Assembly (NCBI RefSeq): GCF_024519725.1
Contig: NZ_JALJRK010000004.1
Span: forward strand, 41,473-105,472
Origin: Microvirga sp. Mcv34
GTDB lineage: Bacteria; Pseudomonadota; Alphaproteobacteria; Rhizobiales; Beijerinckiaceae
DNA: 64,000 nucleotides
Direction of reading: 5' to 3'
Shown: piece after piece, positions 18,325 through 27,903 of the stretch
Numbering within the stretch: the stretch's first letter is position 1
Layout of the letters: each line of letters starts with the position of its first letter
The notes under the pieces: model-generated
The model's database searches: none
What the model was told of the DNA's origin: nothing
The model's input: the letters and a program-made list of their open reading frames with translations, nothing else
Translations under genes and position numbers: made by a program

Positions 18325-20637
18325 ATGAACGATGTGCCGAAGATCGAACCCTATTCCGGTCCTGCAGGCGGATGGGGGTCTGTCAGATCCGTCGAGAGCA
18401 TCCTGACGAAGGAGGGGCGGCTCGTCAGCGGCAACGCGATCCTGCTCAAGCAGAACAAGCCTGACGGTTATGCCTGCGTAAGTTGTGCCTGGGCCAAGCC
18501 GGCGGACCCACATCCCTTCGAATATTGCGAGAATGGCGCCAAGGCGACCGCATGGGAACTCACCACCAAGCGGGTGACGCCCGAGTTCTTTGCCGAGCAT
18601 AAAGTCTCCGACCTCAGGACTTGGACCGACCACGACCTCGAGGAGGCCGGGCGCCTGACGCATCCCATGCGCTACGACGCTGCCTCGGACACCTATGCGC
18701 CGGTGAGCTGGGAGCAGGCCTTTCAGGAGATTGGCCGGGAGCTGAAGGATTTCGACCCGCGCGAGGTGGTGTTCTACACCTCCGGCCGCGCCTCGCTCGA
18801 AACCTCCTACATGTGGGCGTTGTTCGCCCGTCTCTACGGCACCAACAACCTGCCGGACTCGTCCAACATGTGTCATGAGAGCACCTCGGTCGCCCTGCCG
18901 AAAAGCATCGGCGTTCCCGTTGGAACCGTGATCCTCGACGATTTCGAAAAGACGGACTGCATCCTGTTCTTCGGTCAGAACGTGGGGACCAGCAGCCCGC
19001 GCATGCTCCATCCGCTCCAGGAGGCGTCGAAGCGGGGCGTTCCGATCATCACCTTCAATCCCTTGAAGGAGCGAGGCCTCGAACGCTTCACCAATCCGCA
19101 GGCCCCGACCGAGATGTTGACGGGTTCAGAGACTCGCATTTCATCGCAATATCATCAGGTGAAGATCGGCGGCGACATCGCGGCGCTCCTGGGAATGGCC
19201 AAGGCTCTGATCGAGGCCGACGACCGCGCCCGGGAACTCGGCGGCAGGCCGGTGCTCGACCATGGCTTCATCGCCGAGCACACCCACGGATTCGAGGAGT
19301 TCGCCCGAACGGCCCGGCACGCGTCGTGGCCGGAACTGGAACGCCGCTCCGGCCTGCCGCAGGAGGCCCTGGAAGCCGCCGCGACCGTGTATTCACAGGC
19401 CAACGCCGCCATGGGCATCTACGGCATGGGGCTGACCCAGCACAAGGCCGGCGTCGAGAACGTACAGATGCTCGTCAACCTGCTCCTCCTGCGCGGCAAT
19501 ATCGGCAAGCCGGGCGCTGGCATCTGCCCGGTGCGCGGCCATTCCAACGTGCAGGGACAGCGCACGGTCGGAATCTCGGAGAAGCCGGAGCTCGTGCCCC
19601 TCGACAAGCTCAAGGAGCAATACGGCTTCGAACCGCCGCGCTGGAAAGGGTTGGCGACAGTCGATGCCTGCGAGGCCATCATCAAGGGCGAGATCAAGGC
19701 CTTCGTGGCGCTCGGAGGTAACTTCCTGCGGGCAGCGCCTGAAACCGACGCTCTGGAGCAGGCTTGGCCGCGTCTGCGCCTCTCCGTGCAGATCTCAACG
19801 AAGCTCAACCGCAATCACCTTATTCCCGGTGAGATCACCTATATCCTGCCATGTCTCGGACGCATCGAAATCGACGAGCAGGAAACCGGTCCTCAGGCCG
19901 TGTCTATCGAGGACTCGACCGCTTGCATTCACGGCTCCAAGGGAATTGCCAAGCCGGCAAGTTCCGATCTCCTCTCCGAGCCTCGCATCGTTGCGGAGAT
20001 CGCGAAGGCGACGCTGCCCACCAATGAGAAGGTGCCGTGGGACGAGTGGGTGACCGACTACGCCCTCGTGCGCGACGCGATCGAGGAAACCTATCCGGAA
20101 GACTTCCGTGGTTTCAACGAGCGCATGTGGCAGCCGGGAGGATTTCATCGACCCATCGCGGCACGCGAGCGGCGTTGGAAAACCGAAACCGGCAAGGCGA
20201 ACTTCACGACACCCAAGAGCCTTGAGGCGGATCTCGGGATTGCCGAGCAGAATGCCGATATCCTCAAGCTCATGACGTTGCGCTCCAACGACCAGTTCAA
20301 CACGACGGTCTACGGCTATCACGACAGGTTCAGGGGCGTGCGCGGCACGCGCATGGTCCTTTTTATGAACAGCAACGACATCGCTCGCCTGAATCTGGCG
20401 GAGGGGGATCTCGTGACGCTGACGACCGCCGTCGACGACGGGGTGACGCGTCAAGTCGATGGCCTGCGCGTTACGCCTTACGACATTCCCGAAGGCTGCT
20501 GCGGAGCCTATTATCCCGAATGCAATCCGCTGATCCCAGTCTGGCATCACGCGGATGAAAGCAAGGTGCCGGCGGCGAAGTCGATTCCGATCCGCATCGC
20601 CTTGATGCAGCAACAGCAGCCGGAGGCAGCGGAATAA
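18325..20637 (+). CDS. FdhF/YdeP family molybdopterin oxidoreductase
   Basis: A 770-residue protein of the FdhF alpha-subunit-like (YdeP) group. Cys51, Cys54 and Cys68 lie in the N-terminal segment YACVSCAW...YCENGAKA, where related enzymes hold an iron-sulfur cluster. SSNMCHESTSVAL near residue 183 offers a possible Cys ligand to molybdenum; no selenocysteine codon is seen. LLLRGNIGKPGAGICPVRGHSNVQG and the C-terminal molybdopterin dinucleotide-binding domain (LRSNDQFNTTVYGYHDRFRG) are clear. The substrate is unknown; formate is possible. GGGAGG precedes the ATG. It lies about 150 bases ahead of the act operon on the same strand. Confidence 0.9.
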   Translation: MNDVPKIEPYSGPAGGWGSVRSVESILTKEGRLVSGNAILLKQNKPDGYACVSCAWAKPADPHPFEYCENGAKATAWELTTKRVTPEFFAEHKVSDLRTWTDHDLEEAGRLTHPMRYDAASDTYAPVSWEQAFQEIGRELKDFDPREVVFYTSGRASLETSYMWALFARLYGTNNLPDSSNMCHESTSVALPKSIGVPVGTVILDDFEKTDCILFFGQNVGTSSPRMLHPLQEASKRGVPIITFNPLKERGLERFTNPQAPTEMLTGSETRISSQYHQVKIGGDIAALLGMAKALIEADDRARELGGRPVLDHGFIAEHTHGFEEFARTARHASWPELERRSGLPQEALEAAATVYSQANAAMGIYGMGLTQHKAGVENVQMLVNLLLLRGNIGKPGAGICPVRGHSNVQGQRTVGISEKPELVPLDKLKEQYGFEPPRWKGLATVDACEAIIKGEIKAFVALGGNFLRAAPETDALEQAWPRLRLSVQISTKLNRNHLIPGEITYILPCLGRIEIDEQETGPQAVSIEDSTACIHGSKGIAKPASSDLLSEPRIVAEIAKATLPTNEKVPWDEWVTDYALVRDAIEETYPEDFRGFNERMWQPGGFHRPIAARERRWKTETGKANFTTPKSLEADLGIAEQNADILKLMTLRSNDQFNTTVYGYHDRFRGVRGTRMVLFMNSNDIARLNLAEGDLVTLTTAVDDGVTRQVDGLRVTPYDIPEGCCGAYYPECNPLIPVWHHADESKVPAAKSIPIRIALMQQQQPEAAE

Positions 20638-20784
20638 CTGTCACGCTCGACCCTGATATGAGCCCCGAACGCATCGAACTTCGGATGCCCTGAGGGAACG
20701 AAGCTGCGCCGAACCGATTGTGTCAACAGCGAAGCTTCATCTCAGGCGCATTGCCTGACCAGCAAAAGGTGTGCGGCACAGGCA

Positions 20785-21435
20785 ATGGCGCAGCTCTTCA
20801 CACCGGCGGCGACCACCCTGTTTCGGGTGGCGATCGTGCTTCTGGGCCTAGGCGTTGTCGCTGCCGGCGCGGTCGCCTATGTCTGGGCGCGATCCGGCAG
20901 CACGTGGAATGTCGGCAAGCCAGCGCCGCAGCCGGTTCCATTCCGGCACGATCTCCACAGCGGATCTCTCCGCATCGATTGCCGATATTGCCATTCCACC
21001 GTGGAGCGCGCGGCGGATGCGGGCATGCCGTCCGCCCAGACCTGCATGTCGTGCCATTCGCAGGTGTGGGTCGGCGCGAGTGTCCTGGAGCCCATCCGAT
21101 CAAGCTTTCTTCTCGGGCAGCCGATTACGTGGACATCGGTCCATCGCCTGCCCGATTACGCGTATTTCAACCACGCCGCTCATGTAGCCAAAGGAGTGGC
21201 CTGCGAGACCTGCCACGGCCGCGTGGACCAGATGCCGAAGACGGTGAAGACCCAGACCATGTCCATGGGGTGGTGTCTGGATTGCCATCGTGATCCGACC
21301 CCTAACCTCCGACCACGCGAGGCGGTGTTCTCGATGGGGTTCGAACCGCACGGCAAGGACCTGCCGGAGGATGTGCGGGTGTTCTATCAGGAGGCGTCAC
21401 GGCGTCTCACCAGCTGCAGCACATGTCACCGGTAG
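20785..21435 (+). CDS. actA: Alternative complex III pentahaem cytochrome c subunit ActA
   Basis: A 216-residue protein with one N-terminal helix (FRVAIVLLGLGVVAAGAVAYVW) that anchors it on the periplasmic side. Five haem c sites follow: CRYCH, CMSCH, CETCH, CLDCH and CSTCH. This count and layout match ActA of alternative complex III, a quinol:electron-acceptor oxidoreductase that replaces bc1. It is the first gene of actABCDEF; actB follows within six bases. Confidence 0.93.
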   Translation: MAQLFTPAATTLFRVAIVLLGLGVVAAGAVAYVWARSGSTWNVGKPAPQPVPFRHDLHSGSLRIDCRYCHSTVERAADAGMPSAQTCMSCHSQVWVGASVLEPIRSSFLLGQPITWTSVHRLPDYAYFNHAAHVAKGVACETCHGRVDQMPKTVKTQTMSMGWCLDCHRDPTPNLRPREAVFSMGFEPHGKDLPEDVRVFYQEASRRLTSCSTCHR

Positions 21436-21440
21436 GCGCG

Positions 21441-24353
21441 ATGCGTGAGGAAGCGTTACTCGATCTCGACGCCGTGAAGGCCCGCCTCGCCAAGGAGGAA
21501 GGGCCACGCCTGTGGCGCAGTCTGGAAGAGCTGGCGGATCTGCCGGAAATCCGCCGCTACGTGGAGGCCGAGTTCCCAGACATCGTGCAGGCTTCCTCCG
21601 TCGATCGGCGGACCTTGCTCCGGCTCATGGGCGCCTCCTTCGCCCTGGGAGGTCTCGCGGCCTGCAACGGCAGCGGGGCTGAAAGGAACGCTCCGCTTCT
21701 GTCACAGAGCCGCAACATGCCCGGCTATACGCCGGGTGTGCCCGTCACCATCGCCACATCGCTGCCGTTGAATGGTTACGGACGGGGCGTCTTGGTGAAG
21801 GCGCAGGAGGGGCGGCCGATCAAGATCGAAGGGAATCCGCTGCATCCGGCAAGCCTCGGTGCAACGGATGTGTTCGCCCAGGCCGAGATCCTGTCCCTCT
21901 ACGATCCCGATCGCTCCGAGACCCCGCTGCAGAACGGTTCGTCGCGAACGTGGGAGGAGCTGACGAATTTCATCCGCCCCGTCCGCAACGAACTCGTGGT
22001 CGGGGAGGGGCGTGGACTGCATATCCTCGTGCCACCGACCTCGTCGCCGACCTTGCTCCGGCTGATGGCGCAGGCGCGGCAACTCTTTCCCTTGGCGCAA
22101 TGGCACGTGTTCTCGCCGGTCGACGACGACAACCGGAGGGCCGCCGCGAGGGCCGCATTCGGCCGGGATCTGGACCTCGTCTACGACCTGACCCAGGCGG
22201 ATGTCGTCGTCACCGTGGGAGGCGATCTTTTCGCCGAAGAGGCGGGGCATCTGCGCTATGCAGCGGATTATCAGGCGCGGCGGAGGATGCAGGACCGGGC
22301 GCTGCCCCGTCTCTTGGCTGTCGAAACCAGGTCCAGCCTAGTGGGAGCGCGCGCGGACGAGCGCATTCCCCTGCGGCCTCGGGACATCGAAGCCTTCGTA
22401 CAAGGCGTTGCGGCAGCTCTGGGAGCAGGGCCTGCGCCTGCCGGCGCTCAGCATCCGTCCGTCGCGAAACTCGCGGACGACCTTCGGCGCGCGGGATCGC
22501 GGGGCCTCATGGTGGCCGGGCGTGAGCAGCCGGCCCGTGTTCATGGGCTCGTCCATGCGATCAATGCGCAGATCGGTGCATTCGGAACGACGATCCGCAC
22601 CATTGAGCCGGTCAGGTCGATGGTGGGCGACACGCGTACGCTGGCCGATCTGGCCCAGGCCATCGAAGCCGGCGAGGTCTCCCGTGTCCTGGTTCTCGGC
22701 GGAAATCCGGTCTATGCCGCGCCGGCCGATATAGATCTGGCGTCGCTCATCCAGCGGGTGCCCCTGTCGCTGCATCTGGGCCAGCATCGGGACGAGACGG
22801 CCACGGCATGCCATTGGCATGTCCCGGAAGCGCATCCCCTCGAGAGCTGGGGCGATCTACGTGCCTTCGACGGCACCGTGGGTCTGCGTCAGCCGGCGAC
22901 GGTGCCGCTCAGGCCGGGATTGAGCGCCGAGGAGTTCCTGGGCCTCATGGCGGGGCAAAACCTGGACGGGCGGGCGCTTGTCCAGGCCACGTGGCGGGAG
23001 GCCTGGGGAGACGGGTTTGACGAGCGCTGGACACGCTCTCTCGAGGATGGCGTGATCGAGGGCTCGGCCCTTCCTGCTGTTGCGGCAGAGGTGCGTTCGG
23101 CGTTGGTAGATGAACCGGCAGATCCTACCAGATCGGCTGGCATCGACGTGGTATTCGCTCCCGATCCATCTGTCTGGGACGGCTCCTATGCGAATAACGG
23201 CTGGCTGCAGGAGCTGCCGAAGCCTCTGACCAAACAGGTCTGGGGCAATGCGGCCCTCATCGGACCGGAGACCGCCTCCGTATTCGGGCTGACGTCGGGT
23301 GATGCGATTGACCTCGCGGTGGAGGGACGCGTGATCCGCGCGCCCGTCTGGGTCATGCCGGGGCATGCGCCGGGCTCCGTGACCCTGACCCTCGGCTACG
23401 GGCGGCGGCAGGCCGGCAGGATCGGCAACGGCATCGGGTTCGATGCCTATGCGGTGCGCTCCTCCCGCTGGCCCTGGATCGCCTCCGGCGAGATCAGGAA
23501 GGCCGGTGAGCGGATCCCGGTGATCTCGACGCAGCAGCATCATTCACTGCAGGGCCGCGACATCGTACGCGTGGTCGCGTCCGACAAGGACGCCGTCGAG
23601 ACCGCGATGGAGCAGCCCTCGCTCTACCCGGACTGGTCCTACGAGGGGCATGCCTGGGGCATGGCGATCGATCTCGATGCCTGCATAGGCTGCAACGCCT
23701 GCGTGATTGCGTGCCAGGCCGAGAATAACATCGCGGTCGTCGGACCGGAGGAGGTGGCGCGCGGACGGGAGATGCACTGGCTGCGGGTCGACCGCTACCA
23801 TGGCGGGGATCCGGCCAATCCCGATACGTATTTCCAGCCCGTGCCCTGCATGCATTGCGAGAAAGCGCCCTGTGAGGTGGTCTGTCCGGTGAACGCGACG
23901 GTGCATTCGGCCGAAGGGCTCAACGACATGGTCTATAACCGCTGCATCGGCACCCGGACCTGCTCGAACAACTGTCCCTACAAGGTCCGCCGCTTCAACT
24001 TCCTCGATTACCAGGGCACGGACTACACCGCCTCGCCCGATGCGATGAACCCGCAGGTGACGGTCCGGGATCGCGGCGTGATGGAGAAATGCACCTATTG
24101 CGTCCAGCGCATCGGCGCGGCCCGGGCGGATGCGCGGATCGAGGACAGGAGCCTGCGCGACGGCGAGGTCGCGACGGCCTGCCAGCAGGCCTGCCCGACG
24201 CAGGCCATCGTGTTCGGCGACGTGAACGATCCCGACAGCGCCGTGAGCCGGCTCAAGGGGAGCCCGCGCAACTATGCCCTGCTCGGCACGCTGAACACGC
24301 GGCCGCGCACGACCTATCTCGCCCGCATCGAACCGTCTTCCGAGAACGGATAG
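21441..24353 (+). CDS. actB: Alternative complex III iron-sulfur / molybdopterin-like subunit ActB
   Basis: A protein of about 970 residues. The N-terminus has a twin-arginine-like segment (VDRRTLLRLMGASFALGGLAAC). A long molybdopterin-oxidoreductase-like region follows, which in this family binds no cofactor. The C-terminal ferredoxin-like part carries the cysteine sets CIGCNACVIAC (near residue 748), CMHCEKAPCEVVC (803), CIGTRTCSNNC (835) and CTYC...CQQAC (885-917). ATG 21441 is preferred; ATG 21423 would overlap actA. Confidence 0.93.
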   Translation: MREEALLDLDAVKARLAKEEGPRLWRSLEELADLPEIRRYVEAEFPDIVQASSVDRRTLLRLMGASFALGGLAACNGSGAERNAPLLSQSRNMPGYTPGVPVTIATSLPLNGYGRGVLVKAQEGRPIKIEGNPLHPASLGATDVFAQAEILSLYDPDRSETPLQNGSSRTWEELTNFIRPVRNELVVGEGRGLHILVPPTSSPTLLRLMAQARQLFPLAQWHVFSPVDDDNRRAAARAAFGRDLDLVYDLTQADVVVTVGGDLFAEEAGHLRYAADYQARRRMQDRALPRLLAVETRSSLVGARADERIPLRPRDIEAFVQGVAAALGAGPAPAGAQHPSVAKLADDLRRAGSRGLMVAGREQPARVHGLVHAINAQIGAFGTTIRTIEPVRSMVGDTRTLADLAQAIEAGEVSRVLVLGGNPVYAAPADIDLASLIQRVPLSLHLGQHRDETATACHWHVPEAHPLESWGDLRAFDGTVGLRQPATVPLRPGLSAEEFLGLMAGQNLDGRALVQATWREAWGDGFDERWTRSLEDGVIEGSALPAVAAEVRSALVDEPADPTRSAGIDVVFAPDPSVWDGSYANNGWLQELPKPLTKQVWGNAALIGPETASVFGLTSGDAIDLAVEGRVIRAPVWVMPGHAPGSVTLTLGYGRRQAGRIGNGIGFDAYAVRSSRWPWIASGEIRKAGERIPVISTQQHHSLQGRDIVRVVASDKDAVETAMEQPSLYPDWSYEGHAWGMAIDLDACIGCNACVIACQAENNIAVVGPEEVARGREMHWLRVDRYHGGDPANPDTYFQPVPCMHCEKAPCEVVCPVNATVHSAEGLNDMVYNRCIGTRTCSNNCPYKVRRFNFLDYQGTDYTASPDAMNPQVTVRDRGVMEKCTYCVQRIGAARADARIEDRSLRDGEVATACQQACPTQAIVFGDVNDPDSAVSRLKGSPRNYALLGTLNTRPRTTYLARIEPSSENG

Positions 24354-24357
24354 CCGC

Positions 24358-25671
24358 ATGACCAGCGAGGCCCAGGCCGTCACGAGAACAGTCGCGGAAG
24401 TCCCGCTCGCCCGCCGCTTCGGCGTGATCTGGTGGGGCGCCCTCCTGGCCTCGGGGGCGCTCGTGCTGCTCCTCGGCTACACGCTGGTCTCGGTCACCCT
24501 CATCGGCGTCGGCGTCTGGGGCATCAACATCCCGTTCGTCTGGGGCTTCGACCTGATCAACTACGCCTGGTGGATCGGGATCGCCAACGGCGCGAGCCTC
24601 TTCGCGGCCATCCTGGTGCTGCGCCGCCACGATCTGCGCACGGCCGTGAACCGCTTCGCGGAAGGCGTGGCGTTCTTCGCGGTCATCTGCGCGGGGATCT
24701 TCCCGATCATTCATCTCGGGCGTCCCTGGCTGTTCTACTGGGTGTTTCCGTATCCGGCGACCTTCCAGGTCTGGCCGCAATTCCGCAGCACTCTGACCTG
24801 GGATTTCTGGGCCATCAGCACCCACGCCATCGTGACCAGCCTGCTCTGGTATGTGGGCCTCATTCCCGATCTCGCGACCCTGCGCGACCGCGCCCGGAAC
24901 AGAACGGTCAAGCGTCTCTACGGTGTCTTCGCCCTCGGCTGGCGCGGGTCGGTGCGGGACTGGGCCTATCACCAGCGCGCTTATCGCCTCGTCGCGATCC
25001 TGGTGCTGCCCCTGATCCTCATCATGCAGAGCACGGTGGCGTTCGAATTCGCCGTGACCCTGGTGCCCGACTGGCACGAGACACGCCAGCCGCTCCATTT
25101 CGTCGCCACGGGCCTCGCGCAGGGCTTGTCCATCGTGCTCCTCGTCGCCGTGCTGCTGCGCTGGGGCCTGCGCCTGGGATCGTATATCGACGAGGGCGAT
25201 ATCGATCTGCTCGGCAGGCTCGTTCTCGCGAGCGCCCTCGTGTCGGCCTATCTCTATGTCGACGAGATCGTTGCGGCGCTCCTCGCGGACGGGATCGCCC
25301 AGGAGGCCACCTTCAACCGCCTGACGGGCGACTATGCGGGGCTCTACTGGACGGCCATCGTCTACAGCATCCTGATCCCGCAGCTCCTCTGGCTCAAGGC
25401 CGCGCGCCGGAGCACGGTCGCGTGCATCTTCGTCGGCTTCTCCATCGGCGTTGGCATCTGGTTCGACCGCTTCTCGATCATCGTCGGCGGCCTTCAGACC
25501 GATTACCTGCCGTCGATCTGGCGCACCTACAGCCCGACGCTTGCCGAGACGGGGCTCTTCCTGGGAACCATAGGACTGTTCGCGGCGCTCCTGCTGCTCT
25601 TCGTGCGCTTCCTGCCCGTGGTCTCCATGTTCGAGACCCGCCATGACGAACACGAGGAGAAATCGTCATGA
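24358..25671 (+). CDS. actC: Alternative complex III NrfD-like quinone-interacting subunit ActC
   Basis: A 437-residue polytopic membrane protein with about ten helices, of the NrfD/PsrC family. Segments such as WGINIPFVWGFDLINYAWWIGI, AGIFPIIHLGRPW and TLTWDFWAISTH fit the quinol-binding subunit of alternative complex III. It begins four bases after actB and overlaps actD by four bases (ATGA), as expected for one operon. Confidence 0.93.
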   Translation: MTSEAQAVTRTVAEVPLARRFGVIWWGALLASGALVLLLGYTLVSVTLIGVGVWGINIPFVWGFDLINYAWWIGIANGASLFAAILVLRRHDLRTAVNRFAEGVAFFAVICAGIFPIIHLGRPWLFYWVFPYPATFQVWPQFRSTLTWDFWAISTHAIVTSLLWYVGLIPDLATLRDRARNRTVKRLYGVFALGWRGSVRDWAYHQRAYRLVAILVLPLILIMQSTVAFEFAVTLVPDWHETRQPLHFVATGLAQGLSIVLLVAVLLRWGLRLGSYIDEGDIDLLGRLVLASALVSAYLYVDEIVAALLADGIAQEATFNRLTGDYAGLYWTAIVYSILIPQLLWLKAARRSTVACIFVGFSIGVGIWFDRFSIIVGGLQTDYLPSIWRTYSPTLAETGLFLGTIGLFAALLLLFVRFLPVVSMFETRHDEHEEKSS

Positions 25672-26207
25672 CGCAGCGCCCCTACGGCATCATGGCCGAG
25701 TTCAGGACTCCGGATTCCCTGATGGACGCCGTCAGGGCGACGAGGCGCGCGGGGTTCACCCGGATCGAGGCGTTCAGTCCCTTTCCGCTGCCGGACCTCG
25801 CCGACGAGCTCGGCATTCGCACCGGTATCATCCCGTGGGTCGCGTTCGTGGCGGCGCTCATCGGCGCAGTCATCCAATACGGTTCGCAATATTGGATGAA
25901 CGCCATCGACTATCCCCTGAACGTCGGCGGGCGACCCCTCAACAGCTGGCCGACCTTCATCCCCTCGACGCTGATCGTCGCCATCCTCTGGGCCGGAGCC
26001 GCGACCCTGCTCGGCCTGCTCGTGATCCTCCGGCTGCCCCGGCTTCATCATCCGGTCTTCTCCGTGCACAGCTTCGAGCGGGTCACCAACGACCGCTTCT
26101 TCCTCTGCATCCACGGCGAGGACCCGCTGTTCGACGGCGAAGCCACACGGGATTTCCTGCAAGGGCTGTTGCCGCAGGCGGTGCGGGAGGTTCCCGCATG
26201 CGACTAG
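25668..26207 (+). CDS. actD: Alternative complex III subunit ActD (DUF3341)
   Basis: A 179-residue protein with the DUF3341 start (YGIMAEFRTPDSLMDAVRATRRAGF) and two membrane helices (IIPWVAFVAALIGAVIQYG and LIVAILWAGAATLLGLLVIL). FSVHSFERVTNDRFFLCIHGEDPLF follows. Its TAG stop (26205-26207) lies in the CTAG that forms the left end of the inserted repeat. The gene overlaps the original actE start. Confidence 0.92.
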   Translation: MTQRPYGIMAEFRTPDSLMDAVRATRRAGFTRIEAFSPFPLPDLADELGIRTGIIPWVAFVAALIGAVIQYGSQYWMNAIDYPLNVGGRPLNSWPTFIPSTLIVAILWAGAATLLGLLVILRLPRLHHPVFSVHSFERVTNDRFFLCIHGEDPLFDGEATRDFLQGLLPQAVREVPACD

Positions 26208-26788
26208 AGCATTTTTCGGTGAAGTGGACCCGGTTCACTGTCAAAAGATGCGATCGAGCAAAAAAGAGAGCCGATTCCATGTCAATGGAAACAGCTCTAG
26301 CCCTCGTCCTCCTCGCGACCGGGCTTCTGGCAGCCTGCGACAGCGGCACGGAGGAGCGCGACGCAGTCGCGTCGACCCGCACCGTCCAGCGGCCTTATCT
26401 CCCCGTTCCCCCGGGCGTCGTCCCGCGGGGCACGGCGGCCAGGGAGGCGGCGCTGGCCGCTCCCGGGCCCGAGGTGACGCCGGACCTCCTGGCGCGCGGC
26501 GAGGAACAGTTCCGGGCCTTCTGCACTCCCTGCCATGGGGCGAGCGGGCGCGGGGACGGGGCGATCGTATCCCGCGGCTTCCCGCCGCCGCCGTCCTATC
26601 ATGAGGAGCGGCTGCTCGCCCTGGCGCCGGAGCAGATCGTCCAGGTGATCACTCACGGCAAGGGACGGATGTTCCCTTACGCGGATCGCGTCCTGCCCGA
26701 GGACAGATGGGCCATCGCCCGTTACGTGAAGGACCTGCAGGCACGTGGAGCGGGCGCGCCCCCCGACCGGGGGACGGTGCGGCCATGA
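26198..26788 (+). CDS. actE: Alternative complex III monohaem lipoprotein cytochrome c ActE, with repeat-encoded N-terminal extension
   Basis: ActE is a lipid-anchored monohaem cytochrome c. The haem site CTPCHGASGRGDG and a later methionine (GRMFPYADR) are present, and the lipobox LLAAC follows the hydrophobic stretch ALVLLATGL. From ATG 26198, which has GGGAGG seven bases upstream, the frame runs through the whole 93-bp repeat and gives 196 residues with about 31 extra before the signal. ATG 26279, inside the repeat, would give a normal-length signal that lacks a basic residue. Removing the repeat restores MRLALVLL, a normal signal start. Confidence 0.88.
   Translation: MRLEHFSVKWTRFTVKRCDRAKKRADSMSMETALALVLLATGLLAACDSGTEERDAVASTRTVQRPYLPVPPGVVPRGTAAREAALAAPGPEVTPDLLARGEEQFRAFCTPCHGASGRGDGAIVSRGFPPPPSYHEERLLALAPEQIVQVITHGKGRMFPYADRVLPEDRWAIARYVKDLQARGAGAPPDRGTVRP
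26204..26300. repeat. Two-hairpin palindromic repeat inserted in actE, flanked by CTAG
   Basis: CTAGAGC at 26204-26210 and GCTCTAG at 26294-26300 are perfect terminal inverted repeats. The left hairpin (GCAT...ATGC, with GGTGAA/TTCACT inside) has the loop GTGGACCCGG (26224-26233). The right hairpin has TTCCAT/ATGGAA around GTCA. The distance between the two CTAG copies is 93 bases, a multiple of three. The 14-mer AAGTGGACCCGGTT recurs, inverted, in the copy at 28234-28247. Confidence 0.85.
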
Positions 26789-27735
26789 GCACGATGGAAG
26801 TCTTCTATATCGTGTTCGTCGGCCTCGCGGGCCTCGCGATGGGTTCTCTCGTCGTGCTCATGCTCGGCCATCTCATGAGCGAGCATTGGCTGGCGCCCGT
26901 GCGCAGCGAGATCGAGGCGGCTGCCCTTACGCTGCCGCTGCTGCTCCTCCTCGGAATTCCGCTCGCTTTCGGGCTCGAACGGATTTTTCCTTGGGCCAAC
27001 GGGCCGGGGGACTTGCCGCCTCTGCGGGCGGCCTTCCTGAGCCCTGCCTTCTACCTCCTGAGAAGCGTGATCTATCTGGCGGTCTGCGTCGCCCTGGCGT
27101 TCTGGTTGATCCGCACCCGCGACGTGCGCCGCGCGAGCGCCATCGGGCTGGCTTGCTTGGTCCCCGTCATGAGCCTGTCGGCCTATGACTGGGTCCTGTC
27201 GCGCGAGCCGCATTGGTGGTCGAGCTTGTTCGGGTTCGCCTTCGGCCTCAGCGAGGCTCTCGCGGCGCTCTCCATCGCCATCCTCGTGGCCCTGCTCAAG
27301 GTCGAGCCCGCGTCTCCCATGCGCATGAAGAGCCTGGAGCGGGCGCTTCTGACCCTGGCGCTGCTCTCGGCCTGGACATGGTTCGCGCAGTTCCTGATCG
27401 TCTGGCTCGCCAATCTCCCGCAGGGTGCGGACTGGTACGCGAGGCGCTCTGATCCCCAGAGTCTCGTCCTCGTGGCCGTTTCATACGGGCTGATGCTGGC
27501 CGCCATCCTGGTGCTGGTGCCCTCCGGCGTGAGCCGCGTCGCCATGATCGTCGGAAGCGCGCTTGCCCTGCTGCATCACGCCACCCATTTCGTCTGGATC
27601 CTCCAGCCGCAGGGCGATCCGTCCTGGCTCGACCTGGGTCTGATCGTCAGTCTCATGGCCCTCTGGGGCGCCGCACTCATGATCGTGATGAGGTTCCGGC
27701 CCACCTATGCAGAAGAGGCCGCCGCGGAGCCTTAG
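26785..27735 (+). CDS. actF: Alternative complex III membrane subunit ActF
   Basis: A 316-residue membrane protein with eight to ten helices, shorter than ActC but of the same quinone-related group and position as ActF. ATG 26785 overlaps the actE stop (ATGA). Features include PLLLLLGIPLAFGLERIFPW, LVPVMSLSAYDWVLSREPHWWSSLFG and FLIVWLANLPQGADWY. It is the last gene of the act run; about 170 bases with nothing recognisable follow. Confidence 0.88.
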   Translation: MSTMEVFYIVFVGLAGLAMGSLVVLMLGHLMSEHWLAPVRSEIEAAALTLPLLLLLGIPLAFGLERIFPWANGPGDLPPLRAAFLSPAFYLLRSVIYLAVCVALAFWLIRTRDVRRASAIGLACLVPVMSLSAYDWVLSREPHWWSSLFGFAFGLSEALAALSIAILVALLKVEPASPMRMKSLERALLTLALLSAWTWFAQFLIVWLANLPQGADWYARRSDPQSLVLVAVSYGLMLAAILVLVPSGVSRVAMIVGSALALLHHATHFVWILQPQGDPSWLDLGLIVSLMALWGAALMIVMRFRPTYAEEAAAEP

Positions 27736-27903
27736 GCTGTCTCGCCGGCAAACCTGTGCCGACGGGCCGACGCCGACTTGGACCACTAAGGTTGGCCAAG
27801 CCCGTTCAGGCACCCGCCATCCTGACGCCCAGGTCCTCCCTGATGCTTGCGGAAACGCATCATGCCATTGCGCTGAACCCGCATGGAAGAGGAGAAGCCT
27901 GTC

